Assembly: GCA_963815665.1 (NCBI GenBank)
Contig: CAWFHN010000013.1
Span: forward strand, 434,001-498,000
Origin: DASUPK01 sp963815665
GTDB lineage: Bacteria > Actinomycetota > Thermoleophilia > Solirubrobacterales > 70-9
DNA: 64,000 nt
Reading direction: 5' to 3'
The notes under the pieces are model-generated. The model did not search any database and was not told the DNA's origin. It saw only the letters and a program-made list of their open reading frames with translations. Shown here piece by piece: positions 23,688 through 31,219 of the stretch (its first letter is position 1; every line of letters begins with the position of its first letter). The position numbers were made by a program, and so were the translations under genes.

Positions 23688-24565
23688 CAGGGCGCTCCGG
23701 CGGCCGTGGCGGGCTCCGCGACCGAGGCCTGGACGCCGTTCGCCTGGCCGTTCTCGGGCCAGCGGTAGGCGTCGGGACGCCTGTTCCGCAACGAGGGCAG
23801 GCTGTCGCGCATCTCGTTCTGGATCGCGAAGTCGAGGTCGGCGGAGACGAAGCACTCCGTGTCGGCGGCCTGGGTCAGGACGACGCCCCAGGGGTCGACG
23901 AGCATCGAGCGCCCGTAGCTGCGGTAGTGCGGCGGCGCGAACCCGATCTGCCCGGCGGCGACCATGAAGACCTGGTCCTCGATCGCCCGGGCGCGAATCA
24001 GGGTCTCCCAGTGGTCGCGTCCGGTGCGCTCGGTGAAGGCGGAGGGAACGGTTATCAGCCGAGCTCCGCGCAGGGCGAGGATCCGGTAGAGCTCGGGGAA
24101 GCGGAGGTCGTAGCAGATGGTCAGCCCGACCATCGCGCCGCCGGCCTCGCCGAGAACGATCTCGTCCCCGGCCTGCTCGACGGCGGACTCCCGGTAGGCG
24201 ACGTCCCCGACATCGACGTCGAACATGTGGATCTTGCGGTAGACGGCGCGCTGCTTGCCGTCGGGGCCGAACATGACCGAGGTGTTGGCGAGCCGCTCCC
24301 ATTCCGGGACGACCTCCGGCACGCTGCCGGCCACCAGGTGGATCCCCAGCTCGCGCGCCCAGCCGGACGCGGCGGTCAGCGCGGGGCCATCGAGCGGCTC
24401 CGCGCAGGAGCGGATCGCCTCCGGCGGGCCGAGGACCGTCCACTTCTCCGGCAGGACGATGAGCTCGGCGCCGTCGGCGGCCGCCCCGCGAACCAGGCGC
24501 TCGGCAACCTCCAGGTTGCGGTCATATTCGTCGGTGGAGTTGAGCTGTACGGCGGCGGCGCGCAT
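23687..24565 (-). CDS. Carbon-nitrogen hydrolase (nitrilase superfamily)
   Basis: A 292-aa amidase-type enzyme with the Glu-Lys-Cys triad: Glu40 in IVLPEKW, Lys in VYRKIHMFDV, Cys in GLTICYDLRFPELYR. The HMFDVD block resembles omega-amidase/NIT1-2-like members, so a deaminated-glutathione or omega-amidase activity is likely. The C-terminal ~30 residues are a low-complexity tail. First gene of the operon with the TetR regulator. Confidence 0.88.
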   Translation of the reverse strand: MRAAAVQLNSTDEYDRNLEVAERLVRGAAADGAELIVLPEKWTVLGPPEAIRSCAEPLDGPALTAASGWARELGIHLVAGSVPEVVPEWERLANTSVMFGPDGKQRAVYRKIHMFDVDVGDVAYRESAVEQAGDEIVLGEAGGAMVGLTICYDLRFPELYRILALRGARLITVPSAFTERTGRDHWETLIRARAIEDQVFMVAAGQIGFAPPHYRSYGRSMLVDPWGVVLTQAADTECFVSADLDFAIQNEMRDSLPSLRNRRPDAYRWPENGQANGVQASVAEPATAAGAP

Positions 24566-24611
24566 ATCTCCCCAAGGCGCTGCCCGGCTCGCGCGGTGCG
24601 ATCCAGGTGGG

Positions 24612-24627
24612 TTGACTGACCAGTCAA
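24612..24627. promoter_or_regulatory. TetR-type operator TTGACTGACCAGTCAA
   Basis: Two perfect 7-bp arms, TTGACTG and CAGTCAA, separated by two bases, in the divergent gap between the nitrilase-TetR operon and the epimerase gene. GACTG-N2-CAGTC is a common actinobacterial TetR operator form. It lies 30 bases upstream of the TAGGAT hexamer of the epimerase gene. Confidence 0.65.
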
Positions 24628-24656
24628 TCTAGCGGGTAAGCGGGGGATACCCCGCA

Positions 24657-24662
24657 TAGGAT
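24657..24662 (+). promoter_or_regulatory. Leaderless-type -10 hexamer TAGGAT for the epimerase gene
   Basis: TAGGAT, seven bases, then ATG 24670. An ATG at 24661 overlaps the hexamer itself and is therefore not the likely start. Confidence 0.6.
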
Positions 24663-24669
24663 GGGGCCG

Positions 24670-25638
24670 ATGCGGGCTCTCGTCACAGGGGCAACGGGCA
24701 AGGTCGGCCACGCGATCGCCTCCGCACTTCTCGACAGGGGCGATCAGGTGCGGGCACTGGTCCGCGACCCAAAGCGAGCGGCGAGCGTGCTGCCCGCCGG
24801 CATCGAGCCCATTCGTGGCGACGTCAAGGACCCGGAGAGCCTGGCGGCCGCGGTCGACGGCTGCGAGCTTCTCTTCAACTCGATGGGCATGCCCGAGCAG
24901 TGGGTCAAGGACGAGGCCATCTTCGACCAGGTGAACGCGGTGGGCAGCGGGCAGTTGGCCGCAGCCGCCAAGCGCGCCGGCGTCCGCCGCTTGGTCCACA
25001 CCTCGACGCACGACGTCTTCCACGCGGACACCGGCGAGCGCTTCGACGAGACCATGCTGGCCGACTACCCGAAGGGCACGGCGTACGAGCGCTCCAAGCA
25101 GCACGCCGAGGAGCTGGTGCTGGCCGAGCGCGACGGCATGGAGGTCGTGATCCTCAACCCCTCCGGCGTCTACGGGCCGACACCCTCGCCCACGCCCTCA
25201 TTCGAGAACGGGCTCTTCGAGCCGGTCGTCCGCAAGCGCCTGCCGGCGGTGCCCCCCGGGGGAACCGGGTACGCGTTCGTGGAGGGCGTCGCGGCGGGCC
25301 ATCTGCTGGCGGCCGACAAGGGTGCCGACGGCGAGCGCTACATCCTGGCCGACGGCTACGGCAGCTTCAAGGAAATCGCCGAAACGGTCAAGGAGGTCGC
25401 CGGCCGCGGCCGTGTCCCGCCCGTGATGCCGGTGCCGGTCGCGAAGACGATCGCCGGCGTCGGCGCCGGAATCTCCCGCGTGATCCGGCGCCCGCCGCTC
25501 CTGCCGAAGGGCCAGCTCACCTACTTCCTCTGGCAGGCCCATCCGGACTCCTCGAAGGCCCAGCGCGAGCTGGGCTGGCTGACCACGCCCCTCGACGAGG
25601 GCATTCGCAAGACGCTCCACTCGATGGACCTGCTGTGA
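24670..25638 (+). CDS. NAD(P)-dependent epimerase/dehydratase
   Basis: A 322-aa extended SDR: MRALVTGATGKVGHAIASAL (TGATGxVG site), LVHTSTHDVFH, YERSKQHAEELVL (YxxxK), and LNPSGVYGP. Similar to sterol or flavonoid reductase-like SDRs; substrate unknown. The start is ATG 24670, set by the leaderless promoter. Its stop overlaps the GTG of the molybdoprotein gene by three bases, so these two and the next membrane-protein gene form an operon. Confidence 0.85.
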   Translation: MRALVTGATGKVGHAIASALLDRGDQVRALVRDPKRAASVLPAGIEPIRGDVKDPESLAAAVDGCELLFNSMGMPEQWVKDEAIFDQVNAVGSGQLAAAAKRAGVRRLVHTSTHDVFHADTGERFDETMLADYPKGTAYERSKQHAEELVLAERDGMEVVILNPSGVYGPTPSPTPSFENGLFEPVVRKRLPAVPPGGTGYAFVEGVAAGHLLAADKGADGERYILADGYGSFKEIAETVKEVAGRGRVPPVMPVPVAKTIAGVGAGISRVIRRPPLLPKGQLTYFLWQAHPDSSKAQRELGWLTTPLDEGIRKTLHSMDLL

Positions 25639-26897
25639 GGCGACCGCCCGGGCCCTTCCGCGAGCAGTTCTGGCGCAGTCCACTGCGTGGGCCCTGGCTC
25701 GCCTCGATCCTGGGCTCGGCCCTCCTGCCGCTGATCGTCATCTGCGCGCTCACCGGCTTTCTCTCCCAGGCCGCCTACAACCCGTCGCTGGGAGACAACT
25801 CGCCGCTTCCGGGCGGTGGCATCGGCATCAACCTCTACTTCTTCAGCTGGCCCACCTCACCCTCCTGGATCTACGCGCTGACCCAGGGGCTGCACGTGAT
25901 CAGCGGCGTGATGGCGATCCCCCTGCTGCTGGCCAAGCTCTGGGCGGCGATGCCGAAGCTGTTCGAGTGGCCGCCGTTCCGGAGCCTCGCCCGTAGCCTG
26001 GAGCGTGCCAGCCTCGTCCTCCTGGTCGGGGGCAGCATCTTCGTCTTCTTCACCGGGCTGGGAAACATCCAGATCTGGTACCCGTGGTCCTTCAGCTTCG
26101 TCCCCGCCCACTACTACGCCGCGTTCATCTTCCTCGGGGCGCTGGCCCTGCACGTCACCCTGAAGCTCCCGGTCGTGCGCCGGGCCTTCCGGGAGGAGGG
26201 CGTCGTCCGGCCGCTCCGCGACGACCGCGCGCACACCAGGGCCGAGCCGGCCGAGCACGGCACCACCGCCCCGGTCGACCCCGCGCCGCCGACGATGTCG
26301 CGTCGCGCCCTGCTGGCGACGGTCGCGGCCGGGTCGGCGGGGCTCGGCGTGATGGCCGCGGCCCCGGTCATCGGCGGGCCGATTCGCGAGCTCGCCCTGC
26401 TCGCGCCCCGCGGCCAGTCGCTTGGCGACGGGCCGAACGACTTCCAGGTCAACCAGACCGCGAAGGCGGCGGCAATCCAGCCCGCCCAAACGGGTCCGGA
26501 TTGGCGCCTGGTTCTCGAGGGCGCGCAGCGGGTCGAGCTCTCCCGCGAGGAGCTGATCTCGATGCCCCATTGCACCCACGACCTCACCATCGGCTGCGTC
26601 GAGGGCTGGTCGACAACGCAGCGCTGGACCGGCGTCCGCCTCAAGGAGCTGGCCTCGCTCGCCGGCGCGCGGAAAGGAAGCGACGTCGAGGTGGTTTCGC
26701 TGCAGCGGGGGGACGGCTTTAACCACGCCGTACTCAGCTCCGGGCAGATCGCCGACGACCGATCCCTGCTGGCGTTCAAGGTCAACGGTGCCGATCTCTC
26801 GCTCGACCACGGCTATCCGGCGCGGGTGATCGTTCCGGGCGCACCCGGGGTTCACTGCACGAAGTGGGTCAAGTCGATGACCTTCAGTCAGGCCTGA
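25635..26897 (+). CDS. b-type cytochrome fused to a molybdopterin (sulfite-oxidase/MsrP-fold) domain
   Basis: A 420-aa fusion. Residues ~20-185 hold four membrane helices with His87 (QGLHVISG), His159 (VPAHYY) and His173 (LALHV) placed like cytochrome b561-type heme ligands. A charged linker is followed by a Tat-like element, SRRALLATVAAGSAGLGVMAAAP (RR at 223-224), forming a fifth helix. Then comes a molybdopterin domain with probable Mo-ligand Cys321 in TIGCVEGW and closing block VIVPGAPGVHCTKWVK. It resembles MsrPQ joined in one chain. The internal RR helix suggests the fold is exported by Tat after Sec inserts the cytochrome part, as for actinobacterial Rieske proteins. Start is GTG 25635, overlapping the upstream stop. 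Confidence 0.82.
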   Translation: MRRPPGPFREQFWRSPLRGPWLASILGSALLPLIVICALTGFLSQAAYNPSLGDNSPLPGGGIGINLYFFSWPTSPSWIYALTQGLHVISGVMAIPLLLAKLWAAMPKLFEWPPFRSLARSLERASLVLLVGGSIFVFFTGLGNIQIWYPWSFSFVPAHYYAAFIFLGALALHVTLKLPVVRRAFREEGVVRPLRDDRAHTRAEPAEHGTTAPVDPAPPTMSRRALLATVAAGSAGLGVMAAAPVIGGPIRELALLAPRGQSLGDGPNDFQVNQTAKAAAIQPAQTGPDWRLVLEGAQRVELSREELISMPHCTHDLTIGCVEGWSTTQRWTGVRLKELASLAGARKGSDVEVVSLQRGDGFNHAVLSSGQIADDRSLLAFKVNGADLSLDHGYPARVIVPGAPGVHCTKWVKSMTFSQA

Positions 26898-26898
26898 G

Positions 26899-27390
26899 AT
26901 GACGCGGATGCGCGAGCTCTACGGCTCCTCCCAGCTCCACCTGCTGGCGGTGATCGTGACGATGAGCTTCGCCCTTTACGGCACCATCCGGATCGCGCAG
27001 GGCTCCGACGCCATCAATACCTTCATCTGGTTCGCCGGCGCGATCGTGGCACACGACCTGATCTCATTTCCGCTCTACTCGGGGCTCAATCTGATCGCGC
27101 ACCGTTCTCTGGTCGGCCCCCTGGGGGGTCCCACCGCCGAGCGCGCCGTACCGCTGATCAACTACGTCCGAGTGCCCACGATCCTCTCGGGCTTCGCCCT
27201 CATCACCTGGTTCCCGCTGATCCTCGGCCTGACCGAGCACAACTACCGAATGAAGTCGGGACTCAATCCCGACATCTTCCTCGGGCGCTGGTTGCTGCTC
27301 ACCGGAGCGCTGTTCCTGGGCTCCGCCCTGATCTACGCCGTGCGACTGCGGCGGGCCACGCGGTCCGCTGCCTCGCCCGAATCGGCATAG
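26899..27390 (+). CDS. Four-helix membrane protein of unknown function
   Basis: A 163-aa protein with about four hydrophobic helices (LHLLAVIVTMSFALYG, FIWFAGAIVAHDLISF, PTILSGFALITWFPLIL, LLLTGALFLGSALIYA). I do not recognise the family. It starts one base after the molybdoprotein stop, so it is probably co-translated and could be a partner subunit of that membrane enzyme. A lone His in the second helix (IVAHDLI) could in principle ligate heme, but there is no paired ligand evident. Confidence 0.75.
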   Translation: MTRMRELYGSSQLHLLAVIVTMSFALYGTIRIAQGSDAINTFIWFAGAIVAHDLISFPLYSGLNLIAHRSLVGPLGGPTAERAVPLINYVRVPTILSGFALITWFPLILGLTEHNYRMKSGLNPDIFLGRWLLLTGALFLGSALIYAVRLRRATRSAASPESA

Positions 27391-27409
27391 GCGTTCCCCG
27401 TGCCGGACG

Positions 27410-28015
27410 TCAGGAGCGCCGGCCGACCCCGGGCACGAAGCGGCCGACCCGCGAGGTGTAGGCGCGGTAGACGTCGCCGTGGGTGCGGACCAGGTACGGC
27501 TCCTCCACCACCCGCACCACGAGCTCGAGGCCGAGCGCGATCACGACGACGGCCCCGAAGGCAAGCCAGGTCGGCACCATCAGCGCGAAGCCGGTCCAGC
27601 CGACGATCATGGCCGAGTAGATGGGGTTGCGGCAGATCCTGAACCAGCCGCCGGTGACGAGCTCCGTTCCCTGGTCGTCGCTGACGCCGATCCGCCATGA
27701 CGCCCCCATACCGAGCTGGGCGCCGAAGACGGCGAGGCCGCCACATGCCGCCAAGACGATGCCGACCGCGTGCACAGCATCGATGTCAATCGAATTGATC
27801 GTCTCGAGGTTGTGATTGAGAACGAGGTTCAGCGACACGATCGCCATGGCCATCCCGCCGACAAACAGGACTCCACTGAGCCAGTCGAGCGGGCCGGACT
27901 CCCCGCGCAGCCCGATCAGGCCGGTGTCGCCGGTGCGCCGCAGCTGGATCGCAACCCGCACGAACGAGGTGAGGACCAGGAAGACGACCAGCATGGCGGC
28001 GGCGAGCTTCGCCAT
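27410..28015 (-). CDS. Isoprenylcysteine-carboxyl-methyltransferase-like membrane protein
   Basis: A 201-aa protein with about five helices and the ICMT/PEMT-like C-terminal signature: LVTGGWFRICRNPIYSAMI and VEEPYLVRTHGDVYRAYTSRVGRFVPG, which bind SAM. Bacterial members methylate lipids or are of unknown substrate. Six bases downstream of the MerR gene, so it may be the last member of the carboxylase operon, or transcribed from a local promoter. Confidence 0.82.
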   Translation of the reverse strand: MAKLAAAMLVVFLVLTSFVRVAIQLRRTGDTGLIGLRGESGPLDWLSGVLFVGGMAMAIVSLNLVLNHNLETINSIDIDAVHAVGIVLAACGGLAVFGAQLGMGASWRIGVSDDQGTELVTGGWFRICRNPIYSAMIVGWTGFALMVPTWLAFGAVVVIALGLELVVRVVEEPYLVRTHGDVYRAYTSRVGRFVPGVGRRS

Positions 28016-28021
28016 CGCCCA

Positions 28022-28768
28022 CTACTTCGACTTGTCGCTGCTGCCGTTCGAGTCCGGCTCGGCGCCTCGCCGGCGCTCGAGCTCGGCGACCAGCGCCTTG
28101 GTGTGCAGCGCGGCCAGCAGGTCGTTGAGCGGCGCATCACCGGCCTCGATCAGCGCCATCGCCTCGTCGGGATCCATCTCGCCCGCGAGGCGCTCCATCA
28201 GCACGTCGACCTCCTGCTTGACCAGCTCCGCCATCGCCTCCTTGTAGCGGAGCGTGTCGTAGACCGTGAAGCCGATCCGCTCCTCGTAGCCGCCGGCGCG
28301 GAAACGGCTGATCGCCTCGACGATCCTGAGATCGCTGGGGGAGTAGCCGCCGCCGTCGGGCGTGAGCACCTCGAGCTCCGCGAGACGGTCGAGCACGTCC
28401 TGGGGGACGTCGTAGCGGTGGCGGACCTCCGCGGCGCTGATCCGCTCGCTCTCCCCCTCCAGCGCGTGCTCGAGCAGCCTGTCCCCGAGCTCGATCAGCG
28501 CCCTGGCGCGATCGGGGTCCTCCTCGAGCAGGTCCTTGATCACCCGCAGCGGCATGTAGCGCTCCTCCTGGAGCTGCTTGATCATCTTGATCCGGTCGAC
28601 GAACTCGGCCGGGTAGTAGGCCATGTTCCGCGATGTCTTGACCGGCTCGGGGAGCAGTCCCTCGCGGAGGTAGTGCTTGATCGTCGCGGCCGAGACGCCC
28701 GAGGCGCGCGCGAGCTCGCCCATGCGCAGCATCTCCTCGTTCTCAGTCTTCGCCTTCGCCGCGCTCAT
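28022..28768 (-). CDS. MerR-family transcriptional regulator
   Basis: A 248-aa MerR protein: LRMGELARASGVSAATIKHYLREGLLPEP is the winged HTH at residues ~14-42 and YYPAEFVDRIKMIKQLQEE the coiled-coil entry. The C-terminal ~170 residues are a larger effector region than metal-sensing MerRs have and no Cys cluster is present, so an organic or acyl-CoA ligand is likelier. It overlaps the CaiB-family gene upstream by four bases (ATGA) and probably regulates the operon it ends. Confidence 0.9.
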   Translation of the reverse strand: MSAAKAKTENEEMLRMGELARASGVSAATIKHYLREGLLPEPVKTSRNMAYYPAEFVDRIKMIKQLQEERYMPLRVIKDLLEEDPDRARALIELGDRLLEHALEGESERISAAEVRHRYDVPQDVLDRLAELEVLTPDGGGYSPSDLRIVEAISRFRAGGYEERIGFTVYDTLRYKEAMAELVKQEVDVLMERLAGEMDPDEAMALIEAGDAPLNDLLAALHTKALVAELERRRGAEPDSNGSSDKSK

Positions 28769-30003
28769 GCGAGGAATGTCTCCTCCCGCTTGGCGGTGTC
28801 CGGGCCCTTGGCCGCGCCGGACTCCTCCAGTGCCTGGATCTCCTCGGCGGCGTAGCCGCTGTCGGCGAGGATCTCCGCCGTGTGCTCGCCGAGCGCCGGC
28901 GCCGGCCGCTCGATGCTCGCCGGGGTCCGCGACAGCTTGATCGGGAAACCGAGCTGCGTGATCTCGCCCATCTCGGGCTGCTCGTAGGTCACGGTCATCT
29001 CCCGCTCCCTGACCAGCTCGGACTCGAGGGCCTCATCGAGCTCCAGGATCGGCTCGATCATCGCGTCGTGCTCGTCGTTGAAGGCCTTCCACTCGTCGCG
29101 CGTACGCGTCTTGAAGATCTCGGCGACTTGCTTGTGCGCGTCCGAGCCGGGCTTCTCGAATTGCTTCTCGATCAGGTCGGGGCGCTCGACCGCCTGGCAG
29201 AAGCGCCCCCAGAACTTCGGCTCGAGCGCGCCGCACGTGACCCAGCCGTCGGCCGCCTCGTAGGGCCGGTAACAGATGATCCCCCCGGAGAGCATGATGT
29301 TGCCGCGCTCCGGCACCTCCCCGGACCCGAAGCAGCGGGCCGCCTCCATCACCAGCCACGAGAGCGAGCCGTCCGTCATCGAGATGTCGACCATCTGCCC
29401 CTGACCGCTTCGCCGGGCCTCCTGGAGGGCGGCCAGGATCCCGACCGCCGCCATCAGCCCGCCGCCGCCGAGGTCGGCGATCTGGGCGCCGGACTGAATC
29501 GGCGGCCCGCCGGCCTCGCCGGTCAGCCCGAGGATCCCGTTCAGCCCCAGGTAGTTCATGTCGTGGCCGGCGCGGTCGCGGTTCGGCCCGTCCTGGCCGT
29601 AGCCGGTGATCGGGCAGTAGACGAGAGCCGGGTTGGCCTGGCTGAGAATGTCGAATCCGACGCCGAGCTTGTCGAGGACGCCCGGCCGGAAGCTTTCGAC
29701 CAGGACGTCGGCGGACTCCGCCATCTTGAGCAGCGCCCGCTGTCCGCCCTCCTGCTTCAGGTCCAGACGGACCGAGCGCTTGTTGCGGTTGAGCGCCAGA
29801 TAGATCGCCGAGCGGGTGCCGAGCGGCGTGTGCTCCTCCGAGCCGTAATAGGGCGGGGCCCAGCGCACGTAGTCGCCCTGACCCGTGTCCTCGACCTTGA
29901 TCACGTCCGCGCCCAGGTCGGCCAGCAGCAGGGTGCAGAAGCCGCCGGGGAGCAGCCTCGTCAGGTCCAGGATCTTGACGTCGGAGAGCGGCCTCTCGCT
30001 CAT
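28765..30003 (-). CDS. CaiB/BaiF family enzyme, alpha-methylacyl-CoA racemase-like
   Basis: A 412-aa family III CoA-transferase fold: ILDLTRLLPGGFCTLLLADLGADVIKVE at the N-terminus, RNKRSVRLDLK, and RAGHDMNYLGLNGILGLTG. The GHDMNY motif and downstream QIADLGGGGL match the His-Asp pair of alpha-methylacyl-CoA racemase better than the Asp of formyl-CoA transferase, so epimerisation of 2-methyl-branched acyl-CoAs is the best guess; CoA transfer remains possible. The ATG at 30003 overlaps the BKACE stop by four bases. Branched-chain or sterol side-chain degradation fits the neighbours. Confidence 0.87.
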   Translation of the reverse strand: MSERPLSDVKILDLTRLLPGGFCTLLLADLGADVIKVEDTGQGDYVRWAPPYYGSEEHTPLGTRSAIYLALNRNKRSVRLDLKQEGGQRALLKMAESADVLVESFRPGVLDKLGVGFDILSQANPALVYCPITGYGQDGPNRDRAGHDMNYLGLNGILGLTGEAGGPPIQSGAQIADLGGGGLMAAVGILAALQEARRSGQGQMVDISMTDGSLSWLVMEAARCFGSGEVPERGNIMLSGGIICYRPYEAADGWVTCGALEPKFWGRFCQAVERPDLIEKQFEKPGSDAHKQVAEIFKTRTRDEWKAFNDEHDAMIEPILELDEALESELVREREMTVTYEQPEMGEITQLGFPIKLSRTPASIERPAPALGEHTAEILADSGYAAEEIQALEESGAAKGPDTAKREETFLA

Positions 30004-30929
30004 GCCTTCGCCTCCGCCCGCTTCGCCGGCCCCGGACGCGAAGCGGAGGAGCCGGCGTTATGCAGGCCGAGCAGCTCGCGGGCCTCTTGGACCGTGGCCG
30101 GGCGCCGCCCGACATCCTCGGCCATCTGGCGGGCCTTGGCGATCAGCTCGCCGTTCGACTTGGCCATCTCCCCGTCGGGCAGATAGAGGTTGTCCTCGAG
30201 GCCGGCCCGGACGTTGCCGCCGAGGTTGAGCGAGGCCGCCAGCAGCTTCCACTGGTCGCGGGAGACGCCGATCACCTGCCAGTTGTTGGGACCGTCAGCT
30301 CCGCCCGGGATCTGCTCCGACATGAAGGCCACGTTGCGCGCGTTCGGCCTGATCCCGCCGTTCACGCCCATCACGAGGGAGATCTGCAGCGGCGGCTCCA
30401 GCAGTCCCATGTCGAGATACGGATCGAGATTGGCCACGTGGCCCGCGTCGAAGCACTCGTGCTCGGGCTGGATCCCGAGCTCGTTCATCTCGGTGAGGAA
30501 CTGGGTGATCGTGTCAAAGCTGTTCTCGAAGACCGCCTTGAAGACGAAGTCCTTGCGGCGCCGGGAGTACTTGGCGTAGTTCATGGAGCTCATGTTCAGA
30601 GCGGCGACGTCGGGCCGCAGCGCTCGCAGGTACTCCAGCCGCTTCTCGATCGGCACCCCGATGGCGCCGGTCGAGTAGTTGACGATCACGTCGTCGACCT
30701 CTGCCCTGATCGCCTCGGTGATCGCCTGGAAGTCCTCGATCTCGTACGACGGCGTGCCGTCGGGCGTCCGGGCATGGATGTGGATCTGCGAGGCGCCCTC
30801 GTCGACCGCCCGCCGCGCCTCGGCCGCGTACTCCTCGGGCGTGTAGGGGATCGCCGGGCACTGGTCGCGGTTGGCGATCGCACCCGAGATCGAGTTGCTG
30901 ATGATCACCGGGTCCTCGAAGCGGCTCAT
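30000..30929 (-). CDS. Beta-keto acid cleavage enzyme (BKACE, DUF849)
   Basis: A 309-aa TIM-barrel enzyme. Zn ligands His50 and His52 in QIHIHAR and Glu in AGLEDNLYL are present; IVNYSTGAIG and the MGVNGGIRP loop are family blocks. BKACEs condense a beta-keto acid with acetyl-CoA to give acetoacetate and a CoA ester, with substrates ranging over 3-keto-5-aminohexanoate, dehydrocarnitine and others. The 97-aa gene upstream overlaps its ATG by four bases. The C-terminal ~25 residues are a basic low-complexity tail. Confidence 0.88.
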   Translation of the reverse strand: MSRFEDPVIISNSISGAIANRDQCPAIPYTPEEYAAEARRAVDEGASQIHIHARTPDGTPSYEIEDFQAITEAIRAEVDDVIVNYSTGAIGVPIEKRLEYLRALRPDVAALNMSSMNYAKYSRRRKDFVFKAVFENSFDTITQFLTEMNELGIQPEHECFDAGHVANLDPYLDMGLLEPPLQISLVMGVNGGIRPNARNVAFMSEQIPGGADGPNNWQVIGVSRDQWKLLAASLNLGGNVRAGLEDNLYLPDGEMAKSNGELIAKARQMAEDVGRRPATVQEARELLGLHNAGSSASRPGPAKRAEAKA

Positions 30930-31219
30930 GCGGAGACCTCCAGTCCGGTCGCGGAGCGAATCGCAGCGACCAGCTCCTTCGCCTGTTCGAGCGTCTCGGG
31001 ATCGACCTTTCCGGACCAGCCCGCCCAGCCTCCGTGGGCCGCCTTGATCTGCAGGATCAGCCGGTTCCCGTAGGCCTTCGCCTCGATCTTCGTGATCAGG
31101 GAGACATGCAGGCGCCGCTCGTTCTCGGTCTGGCCGCCGCCGAAGTGCTCGACGACGCGGCCGTCGAAGGCGATGACCTCGTCCTTGAGACGCACCTCGA
31201 TCTGCCGGTCGGCGCTCAC
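30926..31219 (-). CDS. 97-aa protein of unknown function, co-translated with carboxyltransferase and BKACE
   Basis: Not recognised. The protein starts at GTG 31219, overlapping the carboxyltransferase stop (GTGA), and its own stop overlaps the BKACE start (ATGA). It is rich in beta-strand-like segments (IEVRLKDEVIAFDGRVVEHFG, LHVSLITKIEAKAYGNRLILQIKA) with a Trp-Gly loop (GGWAGWSG) and a final helix, reminiscent of a small PH-like fold. It is not like the known acyl-CoA carboxylase epsilon subunit. The tight coupling suggests an accessory subunit for one of its neighbours. Confidence 0.7.
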   Translation of the reverse strand: MSADRQIEVRLKDEVIAFDGRVVEHFGGGQTENERRLHVSLITKIEAKAYGNRLILQIKAAHGGWAGWSGKVDPETLEQAKELVAAIRSATGLEVSA

